A stretch of 64,000 nt of DNA from Alphaproteobacteria bacterium (lineage in GTDB: Bacteria > Pseudomonadota > Alphaproteobacteria > Rhizobiales > Beijerinckiaceae): NCBI GenBank assembly GCA_021325385.1, contig JAJPHH010000127.1:1-64000 (forward strand), in the 5' to 3' direction. The notes under the pieces are model-generated. The model made no database searches and was not told where the DNA came from. It saw nothing but the letters and a program-made list of their open reading frames with translations. Shown here piece by piece: positions 62,217 through 64,000 of the stretch. Both the position numbers and the translations under genes were made by a program. Numbering within the stretch: position 1 is the first letter of the stretch; every line of letters starts with the position of its first letter.

Positions 62217-64000
62217 ATGAACGCCCGGACAAAACCTGAGCCCGGCGACGAAGGCGATCGAACAAAAGCCGTCGATAGCGGGCTTTCAGCCCTCGCTCTT
62301 GTGGCGGGTTACTACCGGATCGCCGCTGATCTGAGCCAAATCGATCATGAGTTGGCGCTGAACGGCCGACGCGCCGGTCCGGAAGACATCGTGCGCGGCG
62401 CCCGTCTGCTTGGTCTGAAAGCGCGAGCGATCGCGAACGCCTCGACGAAGCGCTTGGGCGCGGCGCCGCTGCCTGCTTTGATCGGCCTTTCGCGCGGCGG
62501 CTTCGCCGTACTGGCCGCGTGTCCAGCGCCGGATTCTTTCCGGATCGTCAATCCGATCGACCGCGTCGCCAAGGTCGTCAGCGCGGACGAAATGGTCGAG
62601 CTTTGGGACGGCGGCGTCGTCCTCATCGCGCGTCGTTTCGGCGGCGCTGGGATCGAGCCGAAGACGTTTGGTTTCCGCTGGTTCTTGCCGTCCATCTGGC
62701 GCTATCGCAAGGCGTTGGCCAATGTGCTCGTCGCCTCCTTCTTCCTGCAGATTTTCGCCCTCGCGACGCCTTTGTTCTTTCAATTGATCATCGACAAGGT
62801 GCTCGTCCATAAGGGCTATTCGACGCTTACCGTGTTGGTGATCGGCCTTGCCGCTTTGGCTTTGTTCGACTCGCTGCTTCAATATTTGCGTTCCTACGTC
62901 CTCAACCACACCACGAACCGGATCGATGTCGAATTGGGGAGCCGCTTATTTCATCACCTGTTTCGGCTGCCGCTGAACTATTTCGAAACTCGCGCGGCGG
63001 GACAGACGGTCGCCAGAGTTCGCGAGCTTGAGACGATCCGCAACTTCTTGACTGGCCAAGGGCTGACTTCGCTTCTGGATCTGTTCTTTGCCGCGGCGTT
63101 TATCACGGTCCTGTTCTTTTACTCCGTCAAGCTGACGCTGATCGTCCTCGCCAGCGCGCCGCTTTACGTACTGATCGCGATTGCCGTCCGTCCGCCTTTG
63201 CGGCGCCTGATCAACGAGAAATTCAATCGCGGGGCCAAGTCGCAGCAATTCCTCGTCGAATCCATTGTCGGGGCGCACACGCTCAAGGCCGCCAGCGTCG
63301 AACCGATCGTCCAGTCGCAATGGGAGGAGAGACTCGCCGCTTACGTCCGCACCTCTTTCGACGCGACGATGCTGGGCGCGTTCGGACAAAATGCGTTCCA
63401 ATTCGTCAACAAGATCACGACGGCGCTGATCGTGCTCTTCGGCGCGACGGCGGTGATCGAGGGGGCGATGACCGTTGGCGAGTTGGTCGCCTTTAACATG
63501 ATCGCCGCGCAAGCGATCCAGCCGATTTTACGCCTTTCGCAACTCTGGCAGGATTTTCAACAGGTCCAGATTTCGGTCGAGCGCATCGGCGACATTTTGA
63601 ATGCGCCGACGGAGCGAGCTCCACAAAACGGCCTGACGCCGCCGCCTCTTCGCGGGGCTGTCGAGCTGCGCGGCGTCACCTTCCGCTATGGGCCCGATGC
63701 GCCGGTTATTTTGCGCGATGTTTCCTTGTCGATCAAACCTGGCGAAGTGATCGGCATATTCGGCGCTTCCGGCTCGGGCAAATCGACGCTCGCCAAGCTC
63801 ATCCAGCGATTCTATTCCCCTGAATCGGGACAGGTGCTTCTCGACGATATGGACGCCGCTCAGCTCAGCCCGTCTTGGCTCCGACGCCAAATGGGCGTCG
63901 TCCTGCAGGAGAACATCCTGTTCAATCGCAGCGTACACGACAATATCGCTTTCGCCAATCCGGCTATGCCGCGCGCCTTGGTGATGCACGTCGCCAAATT
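62217..64000 (+). CDS. Type I secretion ABC transporter with inactive C39-like domain (cut by window end)
   Basis: At least 594 residues from ATG 62217; the 3' end lies outside. The N-terminal C39-like domain (about 15-145) has DSGLSALALVAGYY, where the catalytic cysteine of C39 peptidases is Ser21 and the histidine is absent. It is thus a HlyB-type CLD that binds unfolded substrate without cutting. The membrane domain spans about 160-445. The NBD starts near 485, with Walker A GASGSGKST (516-524) and the Q-loop VVLQENILFNRS. It exports proteins with C-terminal signals together with an HlyD-type adaptor, which should lie to the right. Confidence 0.93.
   Translation, partial: MNARTKPEPGDEGDRTKAVDSGLSALALVAGYYRIAADLSQIDHELALNGRRAGPEDIVRGARLLGLKARAIANASTKRLGAAPLPALIGLSRGGFAVLAACPAPDSFRIVNPIDRVAKVVSADEMVELWDGGVVLIARRFGGAGIEPKTFGFRWFLPSIWRYRKALANVLVASFFLQIFALATPLFFQLIIDKVLVHKGYSTLTVLVIGLAALALFDSLLQYLRSYVLNHTTNRIDVELGSRLFHHLFRLPLNYFETRAAGQTVARVRELETIRNFLTGQGLTSLLDLFFAAAFITVLFFYSVKLTLIVLASAPLYVLIAIAVRPPLRRLINEKFNRGAKSQQFLVESIVGAHTLKAASVEPIVQSQWEERLAAYVRTSFDATMLGAFGQNAFQFVNKITTALIVLFGATAVIEGAMTVGELVAFNMIAAQAIQPILRLSQLWQDFQQVQISVERIGDILNAPTERAPQNGLTPPPLRGAVELRGVTFRYGPDAPVILRDVSLSIKPGEVIGIFGASGSGKSTLAKLIQRFYSPESGQVLLDDMDAAQLSPSWLRRQMGVVLQENILFNRSVHDNIAFANPAMPRALVMHVAK

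Overview
The window looks like chromosomal DNA of a GC-rich alphaproteobacterium, probably of the Hyphomicrobiales (rhizobia and methanotroph relatives). That placement is an inference from codon bias, the KpsM/KpsT/KpsE-type capsule exporter and a RkpA-like multidomain synthase; no rRNA, tRNA or housekeeping marker is present to fix it. Almost everything serves the cell surface or secretion.

Left part (1-14740, all minus strand): a 2463-residue type I polyketide/fatty-acid synthase (KS-AT-DH-MT-like-ER-KR-ACP) heads a tightly packed operon with three GT4-type glycosyltransferases, one apparently catalytically dead, and a GT25-like glycosyltransferase. A separate secreted HExxH metalloprotease with FG-GAP repeats and a 16-residue C-terminal repeat runs off the left edge.

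Middle part (15265-44023): a mosaic capsule/exopolysaccharide island, in places visibly more AT-rich than its flanks. It holds large GT2 glycosyltransferases, the dTDP-rhamnose set (rfbA on plus; rfbB, rfbC, rfbD on minus), an ABC exporter (KpsT, two tandem KpsE-like proteins, KpsM), methyltransferases, a five-gene CDP-sugar cassette that includes a NovU/TylC3-type C-methyltransferase, a secreted glycoside-hydrolase-like protein, and a sulfotransferase. A ~38-residue 'W/FYL..YPDV...NPL.HYL..G..EGR' repeat is shared by at least three unrelated enzymes and occurs in a related form in a fourth.

Right part (44219-64000): a secreted beta-helix protein, a second sulfotransferase and a Sel1 protein; then a complete-looking type II secretion locus. 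gspD-gspO run leftward and gspE-F-G-H-I-J-K-L-M-N/C run rightward. They are followed by GDP-mannose synthesis genes (manC, phosphomannomutase), a DUF616-like glycosyltransferase and a type I secretion ABC transporter cut by the right edge.

Together the genes would make dTDP-rhamnose, GDP-mannose and a CDP-linked branched sugar, assemble and decorate a polysaccharide (methyl, sulfate and possibly a PKS-derived lipid), export it by an ABC route, and secrete proteins by T2SS and T1SS. No tRNA, rRNA, CRISPR array, insertion sequence or integrase was seen.
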